Source: an uncultured Bacilli bacterium
GTDB taxonomy: Bacteria; Bacillota_I; Bacilli_A; Mycoplasmatales; Mycoplasmoidaceae
Assembly (NCBI GenBank): GCA_904501665.1
Contig: CAJGBT010000032.1
Coordinates: forward strand, 1 to 10,729
DNA length: 10,729 nt
Direction of reading: 5' to 3'
The notes below the pieces were generated by a model. It saw only the letters and a program-made list of their open reading frames with translations. It ran no database searches and had not been told where the DNA came from. The translations under genes were made by a program, and so were the position numbers. This document shows, in pieces, positions 1-7,701 of the stretch (position 1 is its first letter; each line of letters begins with the position of its first letter).

Positions 1-1
1 G

Positions 2-130
2 GTACAACTAAATATGACAAATTATGTTGAATTTCACAATAATAAAAGATTAACCAAAATAGATGGTAAATGATTTACACCTACTGAATATGAAAAAAAT
101 TTATATAATGAAAGTGGGCAATTTATTTAA
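2..130 (+). CDS. IS3-family transposase (orfB), C-terminal fragment cut by window edge
   Basis: The frame is open from the window edge to TAA at 128-130 and gives about 42 residues, with one TGA read as Trp. The core reads NYVEFHNNKR, then an 11-residue spacer, then FTPTEYEKNL. This matches the end of IS3-type DDE integrases, where Y-[IV]-x-[FY]-[YH]-N-x-x-R is followed by a 'TP-x-EY' motif just before the C-terminus. The catalytic DDE residues would lie left of the window and cannot be seen. The 30 bases after the stop may hold the element's terminal repeat, but I could not set its end. It could be a live element or an old fragment, and the short visible part does not decide this. Confidence 0.65.
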
Positions 131-156
131 AACTGTCTAATATTCATTAATTTTGG

Positions 157-162
157 TAAAAT
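157..162 (+). promoter_or_regulatory. Putative -10 box for the infC-rpmI-rplT operon
   Basis: TAAAAT differs from the TATAAT consensus at one base. It sits about 7 bases before the start of the long leader helix (core from 167), where a transcript would be expected to begin. No convincing -35 box is visible, which is common in mycoplasmas. Nearby alternatives such as TATACT at 162-167 cannot be excluded. Confidence 0.35.
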
Positions 163-290
163 ATACTTTGTATAAAGAAAGTAGATTTTTAAAATCTCAC
201 CTGATGTTCCTTTAATGTGAATATGGGTTCAATGCTTTTAGTCTTTTCTTTACTAAAGAAGAAAAATTGTTTTCTTTATACAAAATATAT
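161..290 (+). promoter_or_regulatory. Structured 5' leader of infC-rpmI-rplT, candidate L20 autoregulatory leader
   Basis: Bases 161-180 pair with 271-290 in a 20-bp helix with a single mismatch (C166/A285); the 14-bp core is 167-180 with 271-284. The loop holds at least two local hairpins: AGATTTT/AAAATCT at 183-197, and TTTAGT/ACTAAA at about 237-257 with a 9-nt loop. The helix ends 18 nt before the infC start, just upstream of its ribosome binding site. In Firmicutes the infC-rpmI-rplT mRNA leader is bound by L20, which represses its own operon (L20 leader family). Position, long-range helix and operon content fit that class. The exact L20 contact sites are not identified here. Confidence 0.6.
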
Positions 291-307
291 TTAAATCAAG
301 GACATGA

Positions 308-838
308 ATGAATCAAAATAAATCTAAGAGTATCCCAATTAATGAGTCAATTAAATTAAAAGAATTTTTAGTTATTGATGAAAAGGGAAATAATTTAGGA
401 TTATTAAAAAGAGATAATGCTTTAGATCTTGCTCAAAAAAAGAATTTAGATTTAGTTTTAATTTCTTTTAAGGATAATGTTGGTATTGCTAAAATTATGG
501 ATTATAGCAAGTTTAAATACCAACAAAAAAAGAAAGAACGAGATAATCGCAAAAATCAAAATATTATGAAATCAAAGGAAATTAAAATTAAACCTTTGAT
601 TAATGACCATGATTTACAAACAAAAGCAAACAATGCTATTCATTGACTAGAAGATGGAGATCGTGTTGTTTTTATGATTGTTTCTATGGGTAGAATGGCT
701 ACTAAGACAGAAATTATTGATAATGTTCATAACAAGTTTTTAAATATGATTGGAGACCTTGGTAAAGTTATCCAAGAAAAAAAGAAAATCAATGATTATA
801 AATATGAAACAATTATTGTTCCTAATAAAAAGAAATAA
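308..838 (+). CDS. infC: Translation initiation factor IF-3
   Basis: IF-3 binds the 30S subunit, keeps it apart from 50S and checks the start codon and initiator tRNA. The 176-aa product has the normal family length. The N-domain is recognisable as LVIDEKGNNLGLL, LDLVLISF and the linker-entry motif IMDYSKFKYQ (about residues 64-73), followed by the usual lysine-rich linker. The C-domain after the TGA-encoded Trp113 is more diverged (WLEDGDRVVFMIVSMGR...) but keeps the family's length and charge pattern. The start is ATG 308, with AAGGA at 298-302 five bases upstream. An ATG at 304 in another frame runs only four codons. It is first in the operon with rpmI and rplT and probably controlled by the leader in front of it. 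Confidence 0.95.
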
Positions 839-859
839 TCATCAAAGAAAAGGGGTTTT

Positions 860-1051
860 ATGAAGATTAAGCAAAAAACTAAAAGTTCAGTTGCTAAAAG
901 ATTTAAAAGAACTAGTTCTGGTAAATTAAAACGTCGACATGCTAATCGTAATCATATGCAAATTGGTTCGACAACTAAACAAAAAAGACATTTAAAAAAA
1001 TCGGGAATTGTCCATAGTGCTGATCACAAGCGTTATGATCAATGTTTATAG
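860..1051 (+). CDS. rpmI: 50S ribosomal protein L35
   Basis: A 63-aa, very basic protein of normal L35 length. It carries the family pattern MKIKQKTKSSVAKRFKRTSS near the start, then GKLKRRHANRNHM, and closes with a conserved KKSGIVHSADHKR segment. L35 is a late-assembling large-subunit protein. The ATG at 860 follows AAAAGGGG (848-855) with a 4-nt spacer, 21 nt after the infC stop. It has no Trp and so no TGA codons. It lies between infC and rplT in the standard bacterial order. Confidence 0.97.
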   Translation: MKIKQKTKSSVAKRFKRTSSGKLKRRHANRNHMQIGSTTKQKRHLKKSGIVHSADHKRYDQCL

Positions 1052-1063
1052 GAGAGTAATTTT

Positions 1064-1408
1064 ATGAGAGTAAAAGGCGGATATGTTACAAGAAGAAGAA
1101 GAAAACGTTGATTAGATAAAGCTGAAGGTTCTTGGGGAACAAGGCATACATCTTTTAAAATTGCAAAGCAGACAGTTATTAGAGCATCAGAATATGCATA
1201 TAATGATCGTCGAAAAAAGAAAAGTAATTTTAGAAAATTATGAATTGCAAGAATTAATGCTGCAGTTAGACCAATGGGATATACATATTCTCAATTTATA
1301 GCTGCATTAAATAAAAATAAAATTGACATTAATCGAAAAATGTTATCTGAATTAGCGATTAATAATCCAAAGGAATTTGAAAACCTAGTTAAAAAAGTGA
1401 TGAAATAA
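1064..1408 (+). CDS. rplT: 50S ribosomal protein L20
   Basis: A 114-aa protein starting MRVKGGYVTRRRRKRW, with the helical RNA-binding N-terminus typical of L20, and the conserved FRKLWIARINAAVRPMGYTYS (about residues 58-78, shown here in brief). L20 is an early assembly protein of the 50S subunit and, in Firmicutes, the translational or transcriptional repressor of its own operon. Two tryptophans are TGA (the RRKRW and RKLW sites) and one is TGG (SWGT), so both Trp codons are in use. The start ATG 1064 has GGAGAG at 1051-1056 overlapping the rpmI stop, giving tight coupling. It is the last ribosomal gene of the operon. Confidence 0.97.
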
Positions 1409-1463
1409 AATTATTTTATTAGATTATTATATATATGACTAAAAGAAATAATTAGAGGAAAAA

Positions 1464-2489
1464 ATGTTTGATAAATTAATTTATAATAATTGAGAATTAC
1501 ATAAAGATGCAACACAATTAGAGATTAGTTATCGATTCTTTGTTCAACTAATTGAAGTATTAGATGTTAAATTACTTTTACAATATGATAATGTTGGTAA
1601 TGAAATTAAGATAGATGATAAAAATTTAATTCACAAATGACAAGAAAAACGAATCAACAAACTATTTAGTGATTTTAATACCATCTCATCAATATCTTTT
1701 ATAGAAGATAAATGACATAATAATGATGACATTTTTATAAGTACTTTTTTTCGATTAAGTCAAATATTAAGGTCTTTTAAAAAAATTAATTATAAGGCAC
1801 AACAACTAGATACATATTATGAACCATTATTATTTAAATTAGCAACTAAATTTTTATCTGTTGAAAATTTTGAGTATTGAATGATTAATATGACTAGTGG
1901 AATTTTAAATCATAAAAAGCAAGCTAATACTCATATTCCTTTTAATGTTAATTGAAAGATTGTTTTAAATGATAAGGCAAAAAATACAGTTTGATTTTTA
2001 GAAAATTTAACTTTAGCTTTTAATGATATTACTTCTTGACACAACCAAACTAGTGCAAATAGTGATATTTTAAATAATATATTGAATCATTGAATTATTT
2101 ATGTTTTAACTGATTTTTATTTAAAATATATTTATGATCAAAATGATAAAAATAAAATTGCATTTCAAGAACTTTATGATGTTGTTTTATCATTAATTAA
2201 TAAAATGGTTCAAGACCATACTTTTGCTGTTATTGGTTTTAAATCAATTGCTTTTTTTATTAACCAATTACTAAGATTTAATATAATTAATAAAGATGAT
2301 CAAATCATTAAAAATTTTTCTGGTATCTTAGAAATCACTACATCTAATAAAAATAAAATGTATTTAGAAGAAATTATGTTTGAAGGGAAAGAAGCAAAGG
2401 AATTTAAAAAACTAATTAAACCCACAAATCCAGAACAAACAAAACCATTAATCAATGAATTAGATAATAAAGATAATAAGAGATTTTAG
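1464..2489 (+). CDS. Hypothetical protein, 341 aa, cytoplasmic, lineage-specific
   Basis: I do not recognise this family. The frame runs from ATG 1464 (AGAGGA at 1454-1459, spacer 4 nt) to TAG 2487-2489 through eight in-frame TGA codons, all read as Trp. It has no signal peptide and no clear membrane segment. The composition suggests a soluble, mainly alpha-helical protein with amphipathic stretches (for example ISYRFFVQLIEVLDVKLLLQ near the N-terminus) and a hydrophilic, charged C-terminal tail (last 25 residues rich in N, K, D, E). It lies 55 nt after rplT and 21 nt before the pseudo-ABC fusion gene, so it is probably cotranscribed with that gene and may act with it. The 55-nt gap holds AT-rich -10-like sequence and a weak 8-bp stem, so a separate promoter is possible. 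Confidence 0.85.
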
Positions 2490-2498
2490 TTATTTTTT

Positions 2499-2504
2499 AA
2501 GGAG
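2499..2504 (+). promoter_or_regulatory. Ribosome binding site of the pseudo-ABC fusion gene
   Basis: AAGGAG, a perfect Shine-Dalgarno core, lies 6 nt before ATG 2511 and fixes the start of the 649-aa protein. It is one of the strongest sites in the window, suggesting the gene is well translated. Confidence 0.8.
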
Positions 2505-2510
2505 TATATT

Positions 2511-4460
2511 ATGAAGAAAATAATAGAATTGAAAGAAATCAAGATTTTAGATAATAAACAAATTCCTATTTTAAAGAATGTCAATTTAGACTTTTTTGAA
2601 AAACAAAACACTTGCATTTCTTCAAAAGAGAATACTGATTTTGATATTTGCAAAAAATTTATTGCAGTTTTAGCTGGTCAACAAGAACCTAACTCTGGTT
2701 CTATTTCATATGCTCGTTTTAATGAAATTCGAAATTATATTTTTGGTTATAATAATTTTAATAACATTTTAAATAATCCAATTGTTAAGCCAAAAGATGT
2801 TATTGAGGCATTATTTAAAAAAGAAGAAATTCTTGAAGAAAATAAAAAACAAATTAACACATTCATCAAATTATTATCACTAGAAGATGTATTATCTCAA
2901 CCAATGTCAAAAATTACATCTTCTAATCGTGATTTATTAAATATTTTGTTTTTATTGATTATTAAGCCAAGAGTTTTATTTTTAAGAGATTTTAGTCTTA
3001 AAACAGGTGAAGAAGGTTTGGAAATTGCATTTATTAAATCATTATCTATTTATTTAAAAAAATATAATATTACATTGATCATTGCAACTAATAATAAAAA
3101 CATTATTAATAGTGAACTTTGTGATCGTCATATTTTAATTGATGACCAAAAAATTGTAGCTGATAAAATTATTTCTCATCATTCATCAATTGATGAATTT
3201 AATGTTGATAATAAAACTAAGTTTTTTAACCTTGAAGATGAATTAGATTTATCATTAAAAAAAACACAATTACCAAAGCATTCAAAAACAATAAATTTAT
3301 CTGATGAAGATGAAGAATTTAAAAAAAATATTGCTAGTTTTATTGATACTAGACCAATTAATAATAAAACCAATCTTAAAACATTAAGTAACATTGATGA
3401 TAATGATAGTTTTGTTAATAAAAAAGTAGAAGCTATTAATTTATCAAAATATAAAACTACTAGAAATACAAGTAATCTTCATCACAAAACGCAAACACTA
3501 AAAGAAAAGTCTGAAAATTTAATTAGTGATGTAAAGTTGAAAACACAATCTTATAACCAAGACTTTCAAAAAAATACACCTTACAAACAAAATATTCATA
3601 AAGAAAAACCTACTCCAAAAAATTATAATGATCAAAAAATTCAAGACATTGTTGATACTTACTTTTTACAAAAAGATTTGGAAAAACAAATTAAATCCCC
3701 AGAATTTATTAATTTATCAGTAGATTTGCAAAATAAAGTATTTGAACATTATGATCAAGCATCAAGATTAATTGATGAAAATGATCCTGATCATAGATAT
3801 GACCCATATAGAACTAGTAAGCTAAAGACTGATAGCTTATATCCAGGTAATGCTGATGATGGATACTTAACAAAAATGATTTTGCTAGAAGAATTAGAAA
3901 TTGAAAAACAAAAAAACCAATTGCGTGATAATCATTTAAAAGATATTTACAAATCAAAAACAAGTGAATTTGAAATTGAAGAAGATTATATTTCAAAACC
4001 AACAGTTAACTTATCTTATAAGAATGCCAATAAAATTGATAAAACTTTAAAATCAGTAATTAATGAAGTAACAACTGATGAATTATATGATACAGATAGT
4101 TACACCCCACCACCTTCTCCACCACCTATAAGAGCTAAAACCAAAAGAGCAACAAACAGCTTTAAGGAAGTATTTACTAAAAATAGGACCAACAGTATAA
4201 GGCATGAATATGATAATGATTATGTATCATCTTCTAATAACTTTGAACCTAGTAGTTCAACTCCTAAGACAACTAGAATATCTAACCCAGATATAATGAA
4301 AAACAAAAAACCAGACTATGAGAATAAACACTATCAACAAAATATTAAAACTCAAAAAATTAAGCAAAGATCTAAAAAGAATATCATTGAAATGCTTTAT
4401 GAAGAAGGAATTGATGATTTAGAGTCTTATAATAAAGAAAATGATGATTCTGAAGATTAA
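2511..4460 (+). CDS. Degenerate ABC-ATPase domain fused to a long disordered charged tail, 649 aa
   Basis: Residues 1-220 follow an ABC nucleotide-binding domain from end to end: ILKNVNLDFFEKQ (20-32), then LAG (54-56), NSGSI (61-65), SLEDVL (123-128), KPRVLFLRDF (152-161) and a closing ITLIIATNNK / LCDRHILIDDQKIV (187-216). Every catalytic motif is lost. The Walker A place (about 36-49) lacks GxxGxGK[ST]; the LSGGQ place (about 132-140) reads MSKITSSNR; Walker B DE is RD (159-160); the switch His is Asn194. ATP hydrolysis is therefore unlikely. Residues 230-649 are polar and low in complexity, rich in N, K, D, S and T. They include a charged probable helix or coiled coil (about 453-485), a proline patch PPPSPPP (533-539), a Ser/Asn/Thr stretch (572-591) and an acidic end. 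There is not one Trp in 649 residues, and no signal peptide or membrane helix. Function unknown; a structural, scaffold or regulatory role is inference. Confidence 0.85.
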   Translation: MKKIIELKEIKILDNKQIPILKNVNLDFFEKQNTCISSKENTDFDICKKFIAVLAGQQEPNSGSISYARFNEIRNYIFGYNNFNNILNNPIVKPKDVIEALFKKEEILEENKKQINTFIKLLSLEDVLSQPMSKITSSNRDLLNILFLLIIKPRVLFLRDFSLKTGEEGLEIAFIKSLSIYLKKYNITLIIATNNKNIINSELCDRHILIDDQKIVADKIISHHSSIDEFNVDNKTKFFNLEDELDLSLKKTQLPKHSKTINLSDEDEEFKKNIASFIDTRPINNKTNLKTLSNIDDNDSFVNKKVEAINLSKYKTTRNTSNLHHKTQTLKEKSENLISDVKLKTQSYNQDFQKNTPYKQNIHKEKPTPKNYNDQKIQDIVDTYFLQKDLEKQIKSPEFINLSVDLQNKVFEHYDQASRLIDENDPDHRYDPYRTSKLKTDSLYPGNADDGYLTKMILLEELEIEKQKNQLRDNHLKDIYKSKTSEFEIEEDYISKPTVNLSYKNANKIDKTLKSVINEVTTDELYDTDSYTPPPSPPPIRAKTKRATNSFKEVFTKNRTNSIRHEYDNDYVSSSNNFEPSSSTPKTTRISNPDIMKNKKPDYENKHYQQNIKTQKIKQRSKKNIIEMLYEEGIDDLESYNKENDDSED

Positions 4461-4505
4461 TTTGCTATTTTTTCATAAAAATTAATTAAAAAAAATCTTT
4501 AATTA

Positions 4506-4511
4506 TATAAT
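4506..4511 (+). promoter_or_regulatory. Probable -10 box for the ornithine carbamoyltransferase gene
   Basis: A perfect TATAAT places the start of transcription near 4518, about 55 nt before the ATG. No good -35 is seen at the usual distance (AT-rich TTAATT near 4482). A separate promoter makes sense because the metabolic gene is unrelated to those upstream. Confidence 0.5.
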
Positions 4512-4520
4512 TTTTATGTA

Positions 4521-4539
4521 GTATTAAAATTTTTAATAC
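4521..4539. repeat. Perfect inverted repeat at the arcB transcription start
   Basis: GTATTAAAA, one central T, then TTTTAATAC: nine matched pairs around a single base. It begins about 3 nt after the predicted transcription start and is not followed by a T run, so it is not a normal terminator. It could be a dimeric-repressor operator or a 5' mRNA hairpin. Confidence 0.6.
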
Positions 4540-4572
4540 TCAAAATTTATAGTTTAAGGAAGATTAGTTTTT

Positions 4573-5715
4573 ATGCCTAGTAAAAAAACGACAACAAAAA
4601 AAACAACATCATCTAAACTACCAGCTTTAAAAGAATTAAAAGGAATTAATTTAAAGGGTCGTAGCTTAGACTCATTAATTGAACACTTTTCAGTTAAAGA
4701 AGTTGAATACTTAACTGAACTTTCAATTAAAGTTAAAAAAGACAAAAAAATTGGTAACGTTTTAAAACAAAAACAATTGTTAAATGGTAAAAACATTGTA
4801 ACATTGTGAGAAAAAGACTCAACTCGTACAAGATGTTCTTTCGATGTAGCTGCCTATGATTTAGGTATGAATGTTTCTTATATTGGTCCTCAAGGTTCTA
4901 ACTATGGAAAAAAAGAATCAATAGAAGATACTGCTATAGTTTTAGGTAATTTCTATGATGGAATTCAATTTAGAGGATTTAGACAAGACTATGTTGAAGC
5001 ATTGGCTAAATATTCTGGTGTTCCAGTATGAAACGGTTTAACTGATATTGAACATCCAACTCAAATTATTGCTGACTTAATGACAATGGTTGAAGAAGTT
5101 GGTTCTTACAAAAACTTAAAAGGTAAAAAGTTTGTATTCGTAGGTGATTACAAAAATAACATGGGACATTCTGAAGCTGCTGCTTGTGCTTTCTCAGGAA
5201 TGCATTGTGTACTATGTGGTCCATCAAGTTATAAAAACGAAATGGATAAAAATTTAATGAGTAAACTTAAAGAAATTTGTAAAGAAACTGGAGCAACAAT
5301 TGAATTTTGTGATGACAAAATTCAAGCTGCAAAAGATGCTGACTTCATTTATACAGATGTATGAGTATCATTAGGAGAACCTTTTGAATTATTCGACAAG
5401 AGAATTGGAGAATTAAAAGAATTCCAAGTTGATATGAAAATGATCAAAGCTTCTAAACCTTCAGTTAAGTTCTTACATTGTTTACCTGCTTTTCATGACA
5501 ATCACACTAAATTTGCAGTTGAAGTTGCAGAAAAATTTGGTCAAAAATATCCATTAGTTAAAAATGGTGAAATGGAAGTTACTAGTGAAGTATTCCAATC
5601 AGATTACAACATTGCTTTCAGAGAAGCTGAAAACAGAATGCACTCAATTAAAGCTATTATGTTAGCAACAATGGCTGAACCAAAAGTTTACGAACGTATT
5701 TTAAAATTAAAATAA
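4573..5715 (+). CDS. arcB: Ornithine carbamoyltransferase
   Basis: It interconverts ornithine plus carbamoyl phosphate and citrulline plus phosphate. In arginine-using mycoplasmas it runs in the arginine dihydrolase direction, giving carbamoyl phosphate for ATP synthesis by carbamate kinase. All family motifs are present in the 380-aa product: STRTR for carbamoyl phosphate (83-87), FRG (133-135), HPTQ (161-164), the GD-x3-NNMG segment (191-198), VWVSLGE (263-269), HCLPA (302-306) and a C-terminal SEVFQSDYNIAFREAENRMH. Three Trp are TGA. The first 25 residues are a Lys/Thr-rich extension (MPSKKTTTKKTTSSK...) not needed by the family. The start is ATG 4573, with AAGGAAG at 4556-4562. Codons ending in C (TTC, AAC, TAC, GAC) look commoner than in neighbours, suggesting high expression. 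arcA and arcC are not adjacent. The anabolic name argF is less likely in this organism type. Confidence 0.93.
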
Positions 5716-5747
5716 TCTTTTTAATCAATAATATTTTTAATTATTTT

Positions 5748-5782
5748 AAAAAAAGGAAAGGTCCAAAACCTTTTCTTTTTTT
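5748..5782. terminator. Bidirectional intrinsic terminator between arcB and mtaB
   Basis: A 15-bp stem (5748-5762 with 5768-5782, one G-T wobble at 5756/5774) encloses a 5-nt loop. The lower stem is a run of seven A on the left and seven T on the right, so each strand's transcript ends in a U-tract. It lies between converging genes: 32 nt after the arcB stop, and directly overlapping the mtaB stop codon (5781-5783). Confidence 0.85.
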
Positions 5783-7082
5783 ATTTACATATTAATAAAT
5801 TATTAATAACTGAGTCTACTTTTAATTTAGTAATTTTATTAAGCATTAAATTACTATTTTTACTAGCTACATTAAGATATTCACTAGACTTACCTACATA
5901 AGTGTTATTTTCTTCTTTTTCAAAAATTACCTCAATTTCTTTATTGATAAATTGTTTTACATATTTTTTGTTCATTTCATTTGATAGAAAAATCATTTTT
6001 TGAACACGTTCACTCTTTTCCTTACTCTTTACTATATTTTTTATATTATTAGCAGCTGTCGCTTTTCTTTTAGAATATGGAAAGACATGCAGTGTACTAA
6101 AATTCATTTGTTTAATAAAGTTATATGATTTTATAAAATCATCTTCAGTTTCTGTAGGGAAGCCAACAATTACATCTGTACTGATACTAACATTAGCAGA
6201 CTTTGATCTTATTTTTTCTATTATTTTTTTAAAATCATCACATGTGTATTTACGATTCATATTTTTTAAAGTTTTATCACATCCGGCTTGTAGACAAATA
6301 TGTCAATGATTACAAAACCTTTCTGGATTATTGGTGATTAGTTCAATCATTTCATCAGTGATCTGAAAAGGTTCAAGTGATGAGATGCGAACTCTAAATG
6401 TTCCATCAATTTCTTTAATTGATTTTAACAATGAATAAAAATTATGATTATCTTGATCTAGATATCCGGCTGTATTGACACCAGTTAAAACAATTTCTTG
6501 AAAACCATTTTTATTAAATTGTTTAATATCATTAATAATTTTATTTAAAGGTGCTGAACGTTGTTTACCTCTTGTAAAAGGAATAGAACAATAGCTGCAC
6601 ATAAAATTGCACCCATCCTGGATTTTAATAAAAGCTCTAGTCCTTTTTTCATAGTTTGCTAAATTAATTTCTTCAAATTCTTTTTCTAATAATAAATTAT
6701 CAATTTTAATTAACGTTTGATGTTTCTTTAATCATTGCTCAATTAACGAACATAAATTATTTTTAAATTTATTACCTATGATGATATCAACATTTAATTT
6801 ATTTTTTATTTCTTGACTAGCCACTTGACTATAACATCCAGCGACTATTACTAAAGCATCTTTATTTTTTCTTTTAGCTCTTGCAATAATATTGCGAGAT
6901 TTTGCATCAGCAACATTAGTTACTGAGCAAGTGTTAATAATATAAATATCAGCTTTAGTATTAAAATCAAGTTCAATTAAACCTAAAGATCGTAATTCAT
7001 TAGCCATTGCTTCTGACTCATATAAATTTACTTTACATCCAAGTGTATGAATAGCAAAGGTTTTGAATTTATCTACGAGCAC
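5781..7082 (-). CDS. mtaB: tRNA t6A37 methylthiotransferase MtaB (radical SAM)
   Basis: It converts t6A37 to ms2t6A37 in tRNAs reading ANN codons, using two Fe-S clusters and SAM. The 433-aa length fits the family (about 430-450). The N-terminal MTTase domain has HTLGCKVNLYESEAM (12-26), NTCSVTNVADAKSR (50-63) and AGCY (81-84), giving the three cluster cysteines C16, C52 and C83. The radical-SAM motif GCNFMCSYC follows (C158, C162, C165), then LTGVN, the ISSLEP segment, ICLQAGCDKTLKNMNRKYT, DVIVGFPTET and HVFPYSKRKAT. A TRAM-type RNA-binding end covers about 370-430. NTCSVTNVAD points to the MtaB subfamily rather than MiaB. Two Trp are TGA. The start is GTG at 7082, with GGAG (7092-7095) 9 nt upstream, 2 nt after the preceding gene's stop. 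It is the last gene of the leftward unit. Confidence 0.92.
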
Positions 7083-7084
7083 TA

Positions 7085-7699
7085 TTAGAAGCTCCCAGAT
7101 GTTGCTAAATCTTGATCATTATTTTTTAAATCTTCACTATCATTATTAGTTTTACTATTTGCTAATTCTTGTTCTTCTAGTTTTAATAATGTCCCTTCTT
7201 TTCTTGCTGTTTCAAAAGAAATACGCAAATTTAAATAACTAATAATACCAACAATAATTAAACCAAAAACACCACTAAAAACAGCTGCTGTAATGAAAAT
7301 ATATAAATGAGTATCTCAATTAGACTCTCCAACTATTCCGCCAATAATTCCAAACAAACATGTAATAACATAATTTGCTAAACTAACATATGCTGCATAT
7401 TTGATTGCTGTTAAACCTTTTTGACTAATTTCATCTTGATTCGTTTTAATAACACGATGAACTTTCCATTGGTAGAAAAGTAACAAACAACAACTTAAAA
7501 CCATTGCTAAAATCGGAGCAATAATTGAATATTTTAAATTTGTAATCACATCTAGCGGAGAAAATCTACCTCCTGCTCCATTTGGATCAGAGGGAGGTAA
7601 TTCCCTTTTTCAATAAATAAATAAACCTATTTGTAAAATGATACTAATGAATATTAATACATTAGCAAGAATTAAAATATAATTTCAATATCTTTTCAT
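7085..7699 (-). CDS. Hypothetical membrane protein, four predicted TM helices, 204 aa
   Basis: No named family recognised. The frame starts at ATG 7699 and reads three TGA as Trp (residues 5, 30 and 128). Hydrophobic segments are at about 7-29, 58-77, 103-124 and 132-155, each flanked by charged residues. A Pro/Gly-rich loop (about 34-49, PPSDPNGAGG) lies between helices 1 and 2, a basic loop (KVHRVIKTNQ...) between 2 and 3, and a hydrophilic, acidic tail covers 160-204. By the positive-inside rule the basic loop and the tail would be cytoplasmic and the Pro/Gly loop outside. The nearest SD-like sequence, AAGGAG (7714-7719), is 14 nt upstream, unusually far. The gene lies 2 nt after rsmE and 2 nt before mtaB, so it is cotranscribed and probably translated by coupling. 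Confidence 0.85.
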
Positions 7700-7701
7700 A
7701 T

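Larger units (their letters stand above)
4461..4555. other. Intergenic region with arcB promoter and weak hairpins
   Basis: The gap between the fusion gene and the carbamoyltransferase gene holds an 8-bp AT stem (TAATTAAA at 4483-4490 with TTTAATTA at 4498-4505) followed by a short T run, which could end upstream transcription weakly. It also holds the promoter and palindrome listed separately. Confidence 0.4.

Noticed and set aside
304..321. ATG at 304 as the infC start
   Set aside because: It is in another frame and hits TAA after four codons; ATG 308 gives full-length IF-3.
3179..3394. Minus-strand frame of 71 codons inside the 649-aa gene
   Set aside because: Low-complexity shadow (Leu/Ser/Phe-rich) antisense to an intact gene with a strong ribosome site.
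3814..4002. Minus-strand frame of 62 codons inside the 649-aa gene
   Set aside because: Antisense shadow with no ribosome binding site or recognisable domain.
4554..4796. Minus-strand frame over the start of arcB
   Set aside because: Antisense to clear OTC coding sequence, with a low-complexity product.
4573..5715. arcB seen as a broken gene in three pieces
   Set aside because: The breaks are single in-frame TGA codons at Trp positions; the gene is intact under the mycoplasma code. The same holds for infC, rsmE's neighbours and mtaB.
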